From Chitinophagaceae bacterium (GTDB taxonomy: Bacteria > Bacteroidota > Bacteroidia > Chitinophagales > Chitinophagaceae), in the NCBI GenBank assembly GCA_020847395.1, contig JADLCD010000046.1, forward strand, positions 1-64,000: a stretch of DNA of 64,000 bases, written 5' to 3'. Positions 34,591-43,443 of the stretch are shown here, in pieces. The position numbers were made by a program, and so were the translations under genes. Positions within the stretch are counted from its first letter, which is position 1; each line of letters opens with the position of its first letter. The notes beneath the pieces were generated by a model. That model made no database searches and was not told the origin of the DNA. It saw only the letters and a program-made list of their open reading frames with translations.

Positions 34591-34959
34591 TCATTGCATT
34601 TTTGTTTTACACCACCCGGACTTCAACCGGTCGCTTATTGCTTTTTCCAAAGGCTTGGGTATAACAGATACTTCCTCATCAAGCGCCTTTAAAGAATGAG
34701 CCTGTTCATCCCAGGTATAAATATGATCCGCAGCATCGTTAATATTAATGATGAGCCTTTTGTAATTGTTTATCATAACAGGGGTTACTTTAACATCATA
34801 ATCTATATTGTCAACAGTAATGTTCAATAATTGTGGCTCTTGCATGATTGATGTTTTAATATACTCCTTTCTTTTGCGGCTGTCGGGGCTTCCTTTATTG
34901 TCAGGGGTTTTTGCTTTACTTTTAAATAACGGATCCTGGTTCGGCAGAAATTTGTTCAT
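34591..34959 (-). CDS. Hypothetical protein
   Basis: 122 residues from the ATG at 34959 (MNKFLPNQDPLFKSKAKTPD). A charged N-terminal half leads into a compact C-terminal half (LLNITVDNIDYDVKVTPVMI, EEVSVIPKPLEKAISDRLKS). A second start at 34845 (MQEPQLLNITVDN) has a good AAAGGAG ribosome site and could be the real one. No family recognised. The longer start is supported by an upstream -24/-12-like element. Confidence 0.55.
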   Translation of the reverse strand: MNKFLPNQDPLFKSKAKTPDNKGSPDSRKRKEYIKTSIMQEPQLLNITVDNIDYDVKVTPVMINNYKRLIININDAADHIYTWDEQAHSLKALDEEVSVIPKPLEKAISDRLKSGWCKTKMQ

Positions 34960-34977
34960 ACATTTTTTCTTTACCGG

Positions 34978-34993
34978 AACAAACAACATGCCC
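34978..34993 (-). promoter_or_regulatory. Candidate sigma-54-type promoter
   Basis: Minus strand GGGCA-TGTTGT-TTGTT, 34 bases before the ATG at 34959. It resembles the island series but has G for T at the first position and T for C at -12. Confidence 0.3.
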
Positions 34994-35063
34994 GGTTTGC
35001 TTGCTGCCACTATATCTAATGCAGTTATCTGTTCTACCGGGATACGCTCAAAACAGATGCTTT

Positions 35064-35417
35064 ATGAAAAAAATTATTATTGTAGATGATGATCCCGCTA
35101 TACAGAATGCCTTTAGCTTAATATTCGATCCGTTATTATACATGGTAACTGTTTACTCCACTGCTGCTCCTATACTTAACGGTGAGTATGATCTGCCCGA
35201 CATATATATTCTGGATAAGCAGCTTTCCGGAGTTAATGGTTTAGATCTGTGCATCTATCTTAAGTCGGGGGCCGCCACTAAACATATCCCGGTTGTAATG
35301 ATATCTGCCAGCCCTGATATAACCCGGTTAGCAGAATATGCCGGTGCTGCTGCTGCTTTGGAGAAACCTTTTAGAATGAAAAGGCTTCGCGAAATTGTTT
35401 TGGAATATTTGCAATGA
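35064..35417 (+). CDS. Single-domain response regulator
   Basis: 117 residues from the ATG at 35064 (MKKIIIVDDDPAIQNAFSLI); the track start adds an unlikely 21 residues. Receiver fold only: acidic DDD pocket, phospho-acceptor Asp in IYILDKQLSGVNGLDLC, Ser in VVMISASPD and Lys in ALEKPF. There is no output domain. Paralogous to the receiver at 41630, both with DK(N/Q)LSG in place of the usual DxxMP. Confidence 0.9.
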   Translation: MKKIIIVDDDPAIQNAFSLIFDPLLYMVTVYSTAAPILNGEYDLPDIYILDKQLSGVNGLDLCIYLKSGAATKHIPVVMISASPDITRLAEYAGAAAALEKPFRMKRLREIVLEYLQ

Positions 35418-35522
35418 ACATGTGTATTATCCAGTCAATATATTTTTCCCTGAAAATATTTATATAAACAATCTGCGCAGGCGGGAAATACTATGCTCAT
35501 CAGGCTTAAGCCGGGAATCGCA

Positions 35523-35538
35523 TGGCATCAGGATTGCT
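35523..35538 (+). promoter_or_regulatory. Sigma-54-type promoter (best match in the island)
   Basis: TGGCA-TCAGGA-TTGCT with exact GG-N10-GC spacing, 28 bases between its end and the ATG at 35567. It fits the TGGCAC-N5-TTGCW consensus at nearly all conserved positions. Confidence 0.6.
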
Positions 35539-35566
35539 TCATCCTTATCAAACAAAATATATTATT

Positions 35567-35989
35567 ATGAAACAAAAATTTTTATTGTGCCTCGGTATAG
35601 GAGCAGCACTGTGTACAAGTTCGGCTATAGCGCAGGTTAACCCGCAAACACAAAAAGGTCAGCCCGGTGACCAACAGCAGAGATATCTTGATATTACAAC
35701 AGGCCGGCCCATTGATCTGCGATATAATGCCAGGGAGAATACGATGTATGACAGGAGCACCAACAAACCTGTTGATTTCTTTATTAACAAAAGGGGAGAT
35801 ACAATTTCTTCCAGGGGTTTTTATGTTGTTAACAATTACCTCGTGCGGGATAATGATACCTATCGTGTAGATACGGGCAAAGTGAGGATGAGAGGACAAA
35901 AATTGTGGGGAATTCAATCAGATAAGGAACTGGACAGGGATAAAAACTGGAAGCAATACAGGAATGTAAAAGATAGTATTCAAAGATGA
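35567..35989 (+). CDS. Secreted hypothetical protein
   Basis: 140 residues from the ATG at 35567. Signal peptide FLLCLGIGAALCTSSAIAQ, then a charged exported region with YLDITTGRPIDLRYNARENT and STNKPVDFFINKRGDTISSR, which looks like two related short repeats (ITTGRPIDL / STNKPVDF). No known family. It carries the best sigma-54-like promoter of the window. Confidence 0.75.
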   Translation: MKQKFLLCLGIGAALCTSSAIAQVNPQTQKGQPGDQQQRYLDITTGRPIDLRYNARENTMYDRSTNKPVDFFINKRGDTISSRGFYVVNNYLVRDNDTYRVDTGKVRMRGQKLWGIQSDKELDRDKNWKQYRNVKDSIQR

Positions 35990-36104
35990 ATATCTCTTAA
36001 AAAAGTAACGGCGTATGTACAGGCAAGTTGAGGATGTATCAAAAATAGAGGATGGGTTTAAGGTCGCATAAAGATCGCCTGTCTCCATCAGGTACTCGAA
36101 TAAT

Positions 36105-36142
36105 AAGAGGCTGACTCATACTTTGAGGCAGCCTCTTTTTTT
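36105..36142 (+). terminator. Rho-independent terminator
   Basis: AAGAGGCTG / CAGCCTCTT arms enclosing CTCA/TGAG inner pairs, then a T run, 116 bases after the secreted-protein gene. It could also serve the opposite strand gene ending at 36217. Confidence 0.7.
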
Positions 36143-36216
36143 GTGCTTGATAATACACTTCATCGTTAAAGCAATAGCAAAAACTTTATTGCTTTTGCTT
36201 AAATTACGTAGCATCA

Positions 36217-36486
36217 TCACTCACTAAAAGGTTCTGAGTAAGTCATTGCACATCTTTTAAGTACCGGAGCCAAACGGTTTGTGATCTGGTTAAAAAGCTC
36301 AGGATATTTTAGCTGCATACCATCTGCTTCTTCCCACACTGCATTTTGATATATCAGCATAATCTCATTCTCTATACCGGTTATTTTTTGCTCCAGGTAT
36401 ACTATTACGATATTTTTTATCGCTCTTAAATCATAAATAACTCTTCCTTTAATAATAACATCTTTGTAAATAATATGAATTATCAT
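36217..36486 (-). CDS. Hypothetical protein with a strong ribosome site
   Basis: 89 residues from the ATG at 36486, which has GAAAGGAGGGT upstream, an unusually good Shine-Dalgarno for this genome and the reason to prefer it to 36522. The sequence is amphipathic (MIIHIIYKDVIIKGRVIYDL, NAVWEEADGMQLKYPELFNQ). No family recognised. Confidence 0.6.
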   Translation of the reverse strand: MIIHIIYKDVIIKGRVIYDLRAIKNIVIVYLEQKITGIENEIMLIYQNAVWEEADGMQLKYPELFNQITNRLAPVLKRCAMTYSEPFSE

Positions 36487-36502
36487 AAAAACCCTCCTTT
36501 CA

Positions 36503-36691
36503 TTAATAATATAATGGCACATCTTCCAGGATAAACATCAAAGGATACTGGTGCATTGCAGCTACAGGCACACGCATTAATATACCTGTTACCTGGTGCA
36601 AATACAATAACATTAAAGTAATTGGAAACGCTGAATGGTATGTAATATCAAATGCAGAAGTAAGCGCATTCGTTTTATAAATATACTGCAT
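36503..36691 (-). CDS. Possible small hypothetical protein
   Basis: 62 residues (FDITYHSAFPITLMLLYLHQ in the middle), 16 bases upstream of the previous gene on the same strand. Weak start context and no domain. It may just be leader sequence of the gene at 36486. Confidence 0.25.
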   Translation of the reverse strand: MQYIYKTNALTSAFDITYHSAFPITLMLLYLHQVTGILMRVPVAAMHQYPLMFILEDVPLYY

Positions 36692-36741
36692 TTTATCATT
36701 GTTTAGTTTAATTTTTATAATAATTATTGTACCAATGAAGT

Positions 36742-36757
36742 TGGAACGTTGTTTGCG
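36742..36757 (+). promoter_or_regulatory. Sigma-54-type promoter of the PAS histidine kinase
   Basis: TGGAA-CGTTGT-TTGCG, preceded by T, giving GG-N10-GC with a perfect TTGC at -12. It lies 23 bases before the ATG at 36781. Only the C at -22 is changed. Confidence 0.55.
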
Positions 36758-36780
36758 GCTTAGGGAAATAAACGATATTC

Positions 36781-37935
36781 ATGACCGGGAAAGAGGCTTC
36801 GTTGAGCTATCCGCTTGCAGAAATGCTTAATGACGCAAGTATTGACAGGGTGGCTGCTATAGATGCAGAATGGAGAATCATAGCATGGAATAAATCTTCA
36901 GAAATAATTTCGGGGTTAAACAAAACCATGGTAATAGGTAAATTCATCACAGATGTATTTACTGATCTGCATGCTGATGAGGAAATGCTGGAAGCGATAC
37001 AGGCGGCCCTAAAAGGGTATAAAACTTTTGTGCCTGCTTCTGCCGCGTTTTCCCATAGAAGTTACTATGAATGCCATTTTATTCCTTTGCATAATAGTGA
37101 TAACATAATTGTAGGAGTAATGCATTTAATGCATGATGTTTCGCACCGCATAAAAACCGAGCAGCAACTTTTAAGATTAAACAACCGTCTTCAAACAAAA
37201 AATGCGCAATTGCAAAAGGCTGCTTCAGAGCTGTCAACCTACACTTTTATCACTTCTCATGATATTAAAGCGCCCCTTATGCAGATATATCTTTCTCTGG
37301 AGCATATAATAAGAGTGGAGGGTGCAAATTTATCAAACAGCAGTAAAGCCGGCTTTAGAAAAATGCAGAGCTCGCTGAACCGGATGCGGTTATTGCTGGA
37401 TGATATTACAAAGCTTTCAGAGTTGAATAGCCCTTTGCAGGAAAAGCAGGAAACAGATCTTAACCATATACTTGAACGGGTTAAAAAAAATCTCCGGCAC
37501 AGATTGAATGGTAATGAAGCAACGATAATGTCAGAAGAATTACCGACGTATTATGGATACCCTGAGTTACTGTTCCAGTTATTTTTTCAGATTATTGATA
37601 ATGCTTTTAAATTCCGGGATCCATCAGTTAAGCCTGTTTTACATATTGTGTATAAGCTTACCGCCAAACCGGTAACTGTGAGCAACATACCTGCCAACCA
37701 TACAGAATACCTGCAAATTTCATTTACCGATAATGGCATTGGCTTCGATACAGGCAAGGTTGATGTAATGTTTGAATTATTTGGAAGATTGCATGCTCCG
37801 GGTACATTCCCCGGTTCAGGCATAGGGCTGACCATCTGCAAAAAAATTGTGGATATTCATGAAGGTTTCATAACTGTTGATTCTACTATAAGAAAGGGTT
37901 CCGCTTTTCATGTGTTTTTGCCGGCAAACATGTAA
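36781..37935 (+). CDS. PAS-domain sensor histidine kinase
   Basis: 384 residues, no membrane segment. A PAS domain covers about 15-120 (DRVAAIDAEWRIIAWNKSSE). The dimerisation/phospho-acceptor helix has FITSHDIKAPLMQIYLSLEH (about 155-175). The HATPase region has N-box IIDNAFKFRD, G1 DNGIGFD and G2 GSGIGLTICKKIVD. A cytoplasmic signal sensor. No receiver is adjacent on its transcript, so the single-domain receivers at 35064 or 41630 are possible partners. Confidence 0.92.
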   Translation: MTGKEASLSYPLAEMLNDASIDRVAAIDAEWRIIAWNKSSEIISGLNKTMVIGKFITDVFTDLHADEEMLEAIQAALKGYKTFVPASAAFSHRSYYECHFIPLHNSDNIIVGVMHLMHDVSHRIKTEQQLLRLNNRLQTKNAQLQKAASELSTYTFITSHDIKAPLMQIYLSLEHIIRVEGANLSNSSKAGFRKMQSSLNRMRLLLDDITKLSELNSPLQEKQETDLNHILERVKKNLRHRLNGNEATIMSEELPTYYGYPELLFQLFFQIIDNAFKFRDPSVKPVLHIVYKLTAKPVTVSNIPANHTEYLQISFTDNGIGFDTGKVDVMFELFGRLHAPGTFPGSGIGLTICKKIVDIHEGFITVDSTIRKGSAFHVFLPANM

Positions 37936-38294
37936 ATTTCATATGGTAATGAGTATTGTTTGCAACGTTGTTGTATGCATTAACCTTTGCTCATCCCTCA
38001 TGCCAAGACATATTTTAAATACGAAAAATTGAAATGCACCCCGGGAAAAGAATACCCGGATAGAGATATACAGGATGTTTATAGCAACCAGTTTGTTAAG
38101 AAGACTGCATTCTATTAATTTTATGAAAATGGTTTGATTTATTTTAATCGGTTGTTAAAAAACAAAACATATTATAAAACGGCACAGGCTTGTTAACCTT
38201 GAAAGAATAATCTGAATCTATCGCCCTCACTCAAAACCTTAAGAAAGAATCTTGAAGTCCTGCCCCGACTTTTTATTTCATTAAATACTGTATT
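37936..38294. other. Intergenic region between the kinases
   Basis: No gene. A CCGGG-N8-CCCGG style hairpin lies near 38043-38060. CGGCACAGGCTTG near 38180 looks like half of a -24 box but lacks a correctly spaced -12. Confidence 0.4.
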
Positions 38295-41200
38295 ATGTAC
38301 ACCGAGGAAAATAAGCCGGGGCAGCATGGTACACCCCAAAACACAGAAGGCGAAACGAATAACTACAGCCAGTTGTACAAGCAGCTTGCCGAACAAGCTG
38401 CAGAACTGCAAGCAATATTAGACAGCTCCTTTTATGTGATGCAGGCATTCAAAGCCGTTAGAAATGGAGACGGCAAAATCATTGACTTCACGTGGCTTTT
38501 TGTAAATAAAAGATGGAAAGAACTTTACGGCGGCGAAATGAAAGGCAAAAGTATGTTACAGGAAAATCCTGCTGTAATTGAGACGGGGCTGTTTGAAAAG
38601 TTTGTGCATGTTACAGAAACAGGCATCCCGGCAGAATTTGATCATTATTATCATCACGAGCAGTTTGATGCCTGGTTTCATCAAACGCATGCAAAGCTGG
38701 GTGATGGATTTTTGTTAACAGCAATTGATATTACAGAGAGCAAAAAAGTTCAGGAAGAAGTGCTGCGCCTTAAAAATGAAATTGCACAAAGAGCAACTGA
38801 TAAATATTATTCACTTTTTAATTCCATTGATCAAGGCTTCTGCATTATTGAATTGCTGTTTGATGAAAATGGAAAGGCGGTGGATTATCGTTGGTTGGAA
38901 GCCAACCCTAAGTATGAAAAACATTCCGGGATAAAAAATCCTATTGGCAAATTGGGAAGCGAAATTATTCCTGCTACTGAGAGTTATTGGCTTGAAAACT
39001 ATGATAAAGTCTTAAAAACAGGCAAGACATCCCGTTTCGAAAATTGGCACGAAGCAACGGATCGTTGGTATCAAACCCAGGCGTCTCGTATTGGTGATGG
39101 TAATAGCAGGCAAATTGCAATTGTTTTCGATGACATCACCGAACGCAAGCGCCGTGAACAACAACAGGAGTTTCTGCTACAATTCTCGGATAATCTTCGT
39201 GCAGAGCGAACAGCAGATGCAGTAGCTAACAAAGCACTCGAAATGCTTATTGAATATTTGCGGATAGATCGCAGTTATATGGTTTCTTATAATTTAGATA
39301 AAAACATTGCATTACTCGATTATCAAATTGGCAATGAAACGGTGCCGCCTTTGCCGGATACGTTTGACCTTTCTCATTACCCCGAAGCGTACAAAGCTGT
39401 ATTAGACCAGACCGTTGTTATAGAAGATGATTTTGAAAGACAAAACTTATCAGCAACAGAAAAGCAAAACAGTGCCAGGTTAGGCATGCGTGCAATGGTG
39501 GCTGCAACCGTACGTAAAGCTGAGCATAAGCCGCTTTGGTCAATGGTGGCTATCAGCTCAACGCCTCGTTGTTGGACACCAGATGAAGTACAATTGGTTG
39601 AACAAGTAGCCGAACGCACATGGACTGCAATTGAAAGAGCAAAAGCAGAAGAAGCATTAAAGCAAAGCGAAGAAAAATACCGCTCTCTGTTTGATTCAAT
39701 TGACGAAGGCTTTGTTGTACTTGAAATAATTTATAATGAACCCGGTGAGCCGTTTGATATTCGTTATATTGAAACCAATAAAGTATTTAAGCGTCAAACC
39801 GGACTGGATAGCTGGGACGGCAAAACGGTACTTGAATTGTTTCCAAATATTGAACCCGAGTGGCTGGCATTCTACAGCAATGTTGCCCGTACCGGTGAGG
39901 CGGCGAGGATGGAATATCACCTCGGTGAAACAGACCATTGGTATACATCTTTTGCATCTTCTATTGGCGGCCCGGGCAGCCCGCTTGTTGCCGTGGTGTT
40001 TGATGACATTACCGAACGCAAACAGTTAGAGGAACGACAAAAATTTTTATTAAAATTAACCGATACCCTGCGACCGCTTGCCAATCCATTGCAAATACAA
40101 GCTGCTGCTGCCGATTTATTAGGCGCCAGCCTCCATGTAAATCTTTGCCACTATGCTAAAACAGATGGGAGCTTTGTTCAGATTTACCATAGTTATGCTG
40201 ACGGGTTGCCCGCCAGTACGGGAAAATTTCCTTTGCTGAATTTGCAAAACGGGTTGCCACAGGGAAAGATGCAGTTGTGCAATGATATAGCAACCTGCCA
40301 ATGTGTATCGGAAAATGAACGTGCAGCATTGAAATTGGCTAACATTGGCGCATTTGTGGCTGTGCCATTGGTAAAAAATGGAAAATGGGTAGCCACTTTG
40401 GCGGTACACAGTATTAAGCCAAGGCAATGGAAAGAACATGAAATTGGTTTGATAAAAGAAGCTGCAGAACGAACCTGGGCGGCAGTTGAAAGGGCTAAAG
40501 TAGAAGAAGCACTTATACAATCAGAACATCGTTTGCGTAAAGCGAAAGAGCAGCTTGGCCTAAGCATTGAAGCAGGAAAAATAGGCTTATGGCATTGGGA
40601 TGTAAAAAAAGATGTGCTGCAATGGAACAAAGAGCAGGAAGCTCTTTACGGCCTGAAAGAAGGAGAGTTTAAGGGAGGCGTAAATGATTTTTTAAAATTC
40701 AAATACGAAGAAGATAAAGTAGAAATACTCACGCTGGATAAAGTGGTGGCTATGCAACAGGCGGATTATGCAGAAGAATTTCGCATCAGGAGAAAAGACG
40801 GAGAAATAAGATGGATACATTCCCGATCAAAAAAATGGACTAATGACAAAGGTGAAATTGAATACATCACCGGCATCAACATGGATATAACCCGTGAGAA
40901 AAAAGCGGAAGAAGCGCTGCGCCAAAGCGAGCAGCAATTAAGGGTATTATTAAAACAAAAAGACGAGTTTATCGGCATTGCCAGCCATGAGCTCAAAACA
41001 CCGGTTACTTCAATGCTGGTTTATGCAGATATTGTGCAGGAGGCCTTAAAGGAAAGCGGCAATTATGAACAAGCGGAACTGCTGGGGCGCCTGAGTAACC
41101 AGATTGACCGGCTTAGCTCCCTGATCAATCACCTCCTGGATACGACTAAAATATCCGAGGGGCGGCTTAAGCTCGAGATAGAACCTGTTGATATCAACAC

Positions 41201-41633
41201 ACTGATCCGTCAACGGATGGAGGAGATTGGGCGTACAACGCGTCATGGCTTCAAATTTGAAGAGCATTCATTACCGGTTGTAATGGTAGATAAGGAGCGC
41301 ATGGGGCAAGTGCTTACCAACCTGCTTTCTAATGCTATCAAGTATTCACCAAATACATCAGTCATTACAATAAAAAGTCAGCAGGTGCATGATTATATTG
41401 AGGTCAGCGTTGAAGATCATGGTTATGGAATTTCTGAAGAAGATCAACAAAAGATCTTTGACCGTTTTTACCGGGTTACTGCCAATAAAATGGATAGTTT
41501 TCCTGGTATGGGGTTGGGGCTCTATATCACAGCTCAGATTATTCACCAGCACGGCGGTACGCTGCAGGTAAAAAGTATTTTGGGGCAAGGTTCAATTTTT
41601 TCATTCAGGCTACCTGTAAAATCTATAAAATGA
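38295..41633 (+). CDS. Large multi-PAS/GAF hybrid-input sensor histidine kinase
   Basis: 1112 residues, cytoplasmic. In order: PAS (about 25-150), PAS (about 170-285), GAF (about 290-450, with AVANKALEMLIEYLRIDRSY), PAS (about 455-575), GAF (about 580-740), PAS/PAC (about 750-875), then HisKA with FIGIASHELKTPVTSMLVYA and HATPase with LLSNAIKYSP, DHGYGISEEDQQKIF and GMGLGLYITAQIIHQHGG. The PAS and GAF pairs look like internal duplications. It overlaps the receiver gene by ATGA, so the two are a coupled two-component pair. Confidence 0.93.
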   Translation: MYTEENKPGQHGTPQNTEGETNNYSQLYKQLAEQAAELQAILDSSFYVMQAFKAVRNGDGKIIDFTWLFVNKRWKELYGGEMKGKSMLQENPAVIETGLFEKFVHVTETGIPAEFDHYYHHEQFDAWFHQTHAKLGDGFLLTAIDITESKKVQEEVLRLKNEIAQRATDKYYSLFNSIDQGFCIIELLFDENGKAVDYRWLEANPKYEKHSGIKNPIGKLGSEIIPATESYWLENYDKVLKTGKTSRFENWHEATDRWYQTQASRIGDGNSRQIAIVFDDITERKRREQQQEFLLQFSDNLRAERTADAVANKALEMLIEYLRIDRSYMVSYNLDKNIALLDYQIGNETVPPLPDTFDLSHYPEAYKAVLDQTVVIEDDFERQNLSATEKQNSARLGMRAMVAATVRKAEHKPLWSMVAISSTPRCWTPDEVQLVEQVAERTWTAIERAKAEEALKQSEEKYRSLFDSIDEGFVVLEIIYNEPGEPFDIRYIETNKVFKRQTGLDSWDGKTVLELFPNIEPEWLAFYSNVARTGEAARMEYHLGETDHWYTSFASSIGGPGSPLVAVVFDDITERKQLEERQKFLLKLTDTLRPLANPLQIQAAAADLLGASLHVNLCHYAKTDGSFVQIYHSYADGLPASTGKFPLLNLQNGLPQGKMQLCNDIATCQCVSENERAALKLANIGAFVAVPLVKNGKWVATLAVHSIKPRQWKEHEIGLIKEAAERTWAAVERAKVEEALIQSEHRLRKAKEQLGLSIEAGKIGLWHWDVKKDVLQWNKEQEALYGLKEGEFKGGVNDFLKFKYEEDKVEILTLDKVVAMQQADYAEEFRIRRKDGEIRWIHSRSKKWTNDKGEIEYITGINMDITREKKAEEALRQSEQQLRVLLKQKDEFIGIASHELKTPVTSMLVYADIVQEALKESGNYEQAELLGRLSNQIDRLSSLINHLLDTTKISEGRLKLEIEPVDINTLIRQRMEEIGRTTRHGFKFEEHSLPVVMVDKERMGQVLTNLLSNAIKYSPNTSVITIKSQQVHDYIEVSVEDHGYGISEEDQQKIFDRFYRVTANKMDSFPGMGLGLYITAQIIHQHGGTLQVKSILGQGSIFSFRLPVKSIK

Positions 41634-41980
41634 AACAAATAATGCTACTGGAAGATGATAAGGACATTTGTGATGCGGTAATTCTCTCCTTAAGCACATT
41701 GCAGTACCAGGTTAATTGCTTTGCTGACGACGCACAACTATCAGACGGATCAGCAGAGCCGCCGGACCTTTTTATCATTGATAAAAACCTGTCTGGAAAA
41801 GACGGTGTTGACATTTGCCGTTTTCTTAAAGCTCATGCTAAATATAAACACTTGCCTGTACTTCTTATGTCTGCAGATCCTGACACACACACACTTGCTC
41901 TTTTGGCCGGAGCCAATGGTGCAATTATTAAACCGTTTAGAGTAAAAACACTAAAAGAAGCGATAGCCAATTATATATAG
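41630..41980 (+). CDS. Single-domain response regulator
   Basis: A 116-residue receiver only. Acidic EDD pocket (MLLEDDKDICDAVILSLSTL), phospho-acceptor Asp in LFIIDKNLSGKDGVDICRF, Ser in LLMSADPD, Lys in IIKPFRVKTL. Translated with the upstream kinase. It has no DNA-binding or AAA+ output, so it would act by protein contact or phosphotransfer. Confidence 0.92.
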   Translation: MKQIMLLEDDKDICDAVILSLSTLQYQVNCFADDAQLSDGSAEPPDLFIIDKNLSGKDGVDICRFLKAHAKYKHLPVLLMSADPDTHTLALLAGANGAIIKPFRVKTLKEAIANYI

Positions 41981-42026
41981 TAATTCACCAACGCTGCTAT
42001 GGAAGATGGAATCCGCTATATAAGAG

Positions 42027-42056
42027 GAAGCCGGTATCGGAATGTGAACCGGCTTC
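42027..42056. terminator. Bidirectional terminator hairpin
   Basis: GAAGCCGGT / ACCGGCTTC with a 12-base loop between the convergent receiver and DUF892 genes. Confidence 0.6.
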
Positions 42057-42072
42057 TGGTAGAAGTAATGCT

Positions 42073-42639
42073 TTAAACTTCAGATTCCTGCTCTGCTTCC
42101 CAATTGATCTTGCTTTTAGCAATATCAGTAAGGCTCTGATCAGTTTGCTTTTCTTCTTCCAGCGTTTTTGCTAAAATAGCAACAGCATCTTCTAATCCCA
42201 GTGTTTGTGCCAGCGATACAAGCCCGCCGTAAGTGGCTATTTCATAATGTTCAACCTTTTGTGCGGCCATAATAATACCTACGTCCCGCGTCATTGTGCC
42301 ATCTTCGGTCTCTTCAATAATAGATTCACCCTCTTTGGTAAGTCCTTCCATTGCTTCACATTTTTTAGCCTGTGCCTTTTTGCCAATAATTTCAAATACT
42401 TCTTCAAGCCGGGAAACGTGCTCCTCGGTTTGCGTAAGATGTTCTTCAATAGCTGTCTGCAACTCTTCAGTAGTAGCTGCCTTCTTCATTTTGGGCAATG
42501 CTTTGGTTAAATGTTTTTCAGCCCAATAAATATCTTTTAGGGCATCTTCAAAATATTTTTCTAATTGTGTGTTGCCTTGCCCTGCACCGGATTTCTTTGA
42601 CATCTGTTTGTTTGATGTTGCTTTTTTTGTTGTTGCCAT
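42073..42639 (-). CDS. DUF892 ferritin-like protein (YciE/YciF type)
   Basis: 188 residues. A Lys/Thr/Ser-rich N-terminal tail (about 25) then a four-helix ferritin-like domain: YFEDALKDIYWAEKHLTKAL, HLTQTEEHVSRLEEVFEIIG, AAQKVEHYEIATYGGLVSLA. Glu and His residues of the helices (E..H and KxEHYE) are placed for a di-metal site. YciE/F proteins are stress induced in enteric bacteria. A paralogue is at 48191. Confidence 0.92.
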   Translation of the reverse strand: MATTKKATSNKQMSKKSGAGQGNTQLEKYFEDALKDIYWAEKHLTKALPKMKKAATTEELQTAIEEHLTQTEEHVSRLEEVFEIIGKKAQAKKCEAMEGLTKEGESIIEETEDGTMTRDVGIIMAAQKVEHYEIATYGGLVSLAQTLGLEDAVAILAKTLEEEKQTDQSLTDIAKSKINWEAEQESEV

Positions 42640-42662
42640 AAATTATGTTTTGTACTATAGAA

Positions 42663-42678
42663 ATAAAAAACAGTGCCA
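42663..42678 (-). promoter_or_regulatory. Weak candidate -24/-12 element
   Basis: Minus strand TGGCA-CTGTTT-TTTAT, 24 bases before the ATG at 42639. The -24 hexamer TGGCAC is perfect but the -12 lacks G and C. Confidence 0.25.
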
Positions 42679-42709
42679 GTATTGGTATGTATTTAGTAAC
42701 ATAGATTAT

Positions 42710-43369
42710 GTGATAAAATTTTTACGTAATAATGCCCTGTCTGTTTTTTTTCTGCTGTTATTTATAGTTTGTATAGCAGGTCAGTTTTTTACCGGCTTTG
42801 CAGAACATAATAAAGAACGAAAAGATGACGGTATGCCGGAATTAAGTATGCCGGAATATATACAGTCAGGGCATTTTATCCAGGCAACTTTCGAAAATTG
42901 GGAAAGCGAATTTCTGCAGATGGCTTTGTTTGTTGTAATAACAATATGGCTGAAGCAAAAAGGTTCATCTGAATCAAAATCACTCAACGATAAGGAGGCA
43001 GTAGACAGGGAACCGGATCCGCAAAGAAAAGATGCGCCTTATGCTGTAAGAAAAGGCGGATGGTTATTGGTAATTTATAAACATTCTCTAACCTTAGCAT
43101 TGTTATTACTGTTTATTATTTCGTTTATTATTCACTTTTACGGTAGCCTTAAAGATGAAAATGAACAACTATTGTTAAAAGGAAAGCCCCTGCAAAGTAT
43201 CGGAAAATACATGCTCGACAGTCGCTTCTGGTTTGAATCTTTTCAGAACTGGCAGAGTGAATTTCTCTCTGTATTTGCAATTGTTGTGTTATCAATTTTC
43301 CTGCGTCAGAAAGGATCGCCGCAATCAAAACCTGTTGACGCACCAAATGCAGGCACCGGTGGAGAATAG
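42710..43369 (+). CDS. DUF6766-family membrane protein, GTG start
   Basis: About 219 residues. Four membrane helices in two similar halves: FLRNNALSVFFLLLFIVCIA ... ENWESEFLQMALFVVITIWL and then YKHSLTLALLLLFIISFIIH ... QNWQSEFLSVFAIVVLSIFL, each ending in a Lys/Gln-rich KQKGS. The track start at 42569 overlaps the divergent gene. The family starts M-x-K-x-L-R-N, so the GTG at 42710 is right; the ATG two bases before is followed at once by TGA. Function unknown. Confidence 0.8.
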   Translation: MIKFLRNNALSVFFLLLFIVCIAGQFFTGFAEHNKERKDDGMPELSMPEYIQSGHFIQATFENWESEFLQMALFVVITIWLKQKGSSESKSLNDKEAVDREPDPQRKDAPYAVRKGGWLLVIYKHSLTLALLLLFIISFIIHFYGSLKDENEQLLLKGKPLQSIGKYMLDSRFWFESFQNWQSEFLSVFAIVVLSIFLRQKGSPQSKPVDAPNAGTGGE

Positions 43370-43393
43370 GCTGCATTCAAAGCGTTTTTGTGG

Positions 43394-43409
43394 AGGCATG
43401 CAATTTGAA
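43394..43409 (+). promoter_or_regulatory. Candidate sigma-54-type promoter
   Basis: AGGCA-TGCAAT-TTGAA, with its end 35 bases before the ATG at 43444, in the gap after the DUF6766 gene. A at the first position and A for C at -12. Confidence 0.35.
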
Positions 43410-43443
43410 TGCTACTTTAATTATTCACTATAATTTGTTATGT

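Noticed and set aside
38178-38195. CGGCACAGGCTTGTTA before the large kinase as a sigma-54 promoter
   Set aside because: The -12 part is shifted by one base relative to the strict spacing and the start codon is more than 100 bases away.
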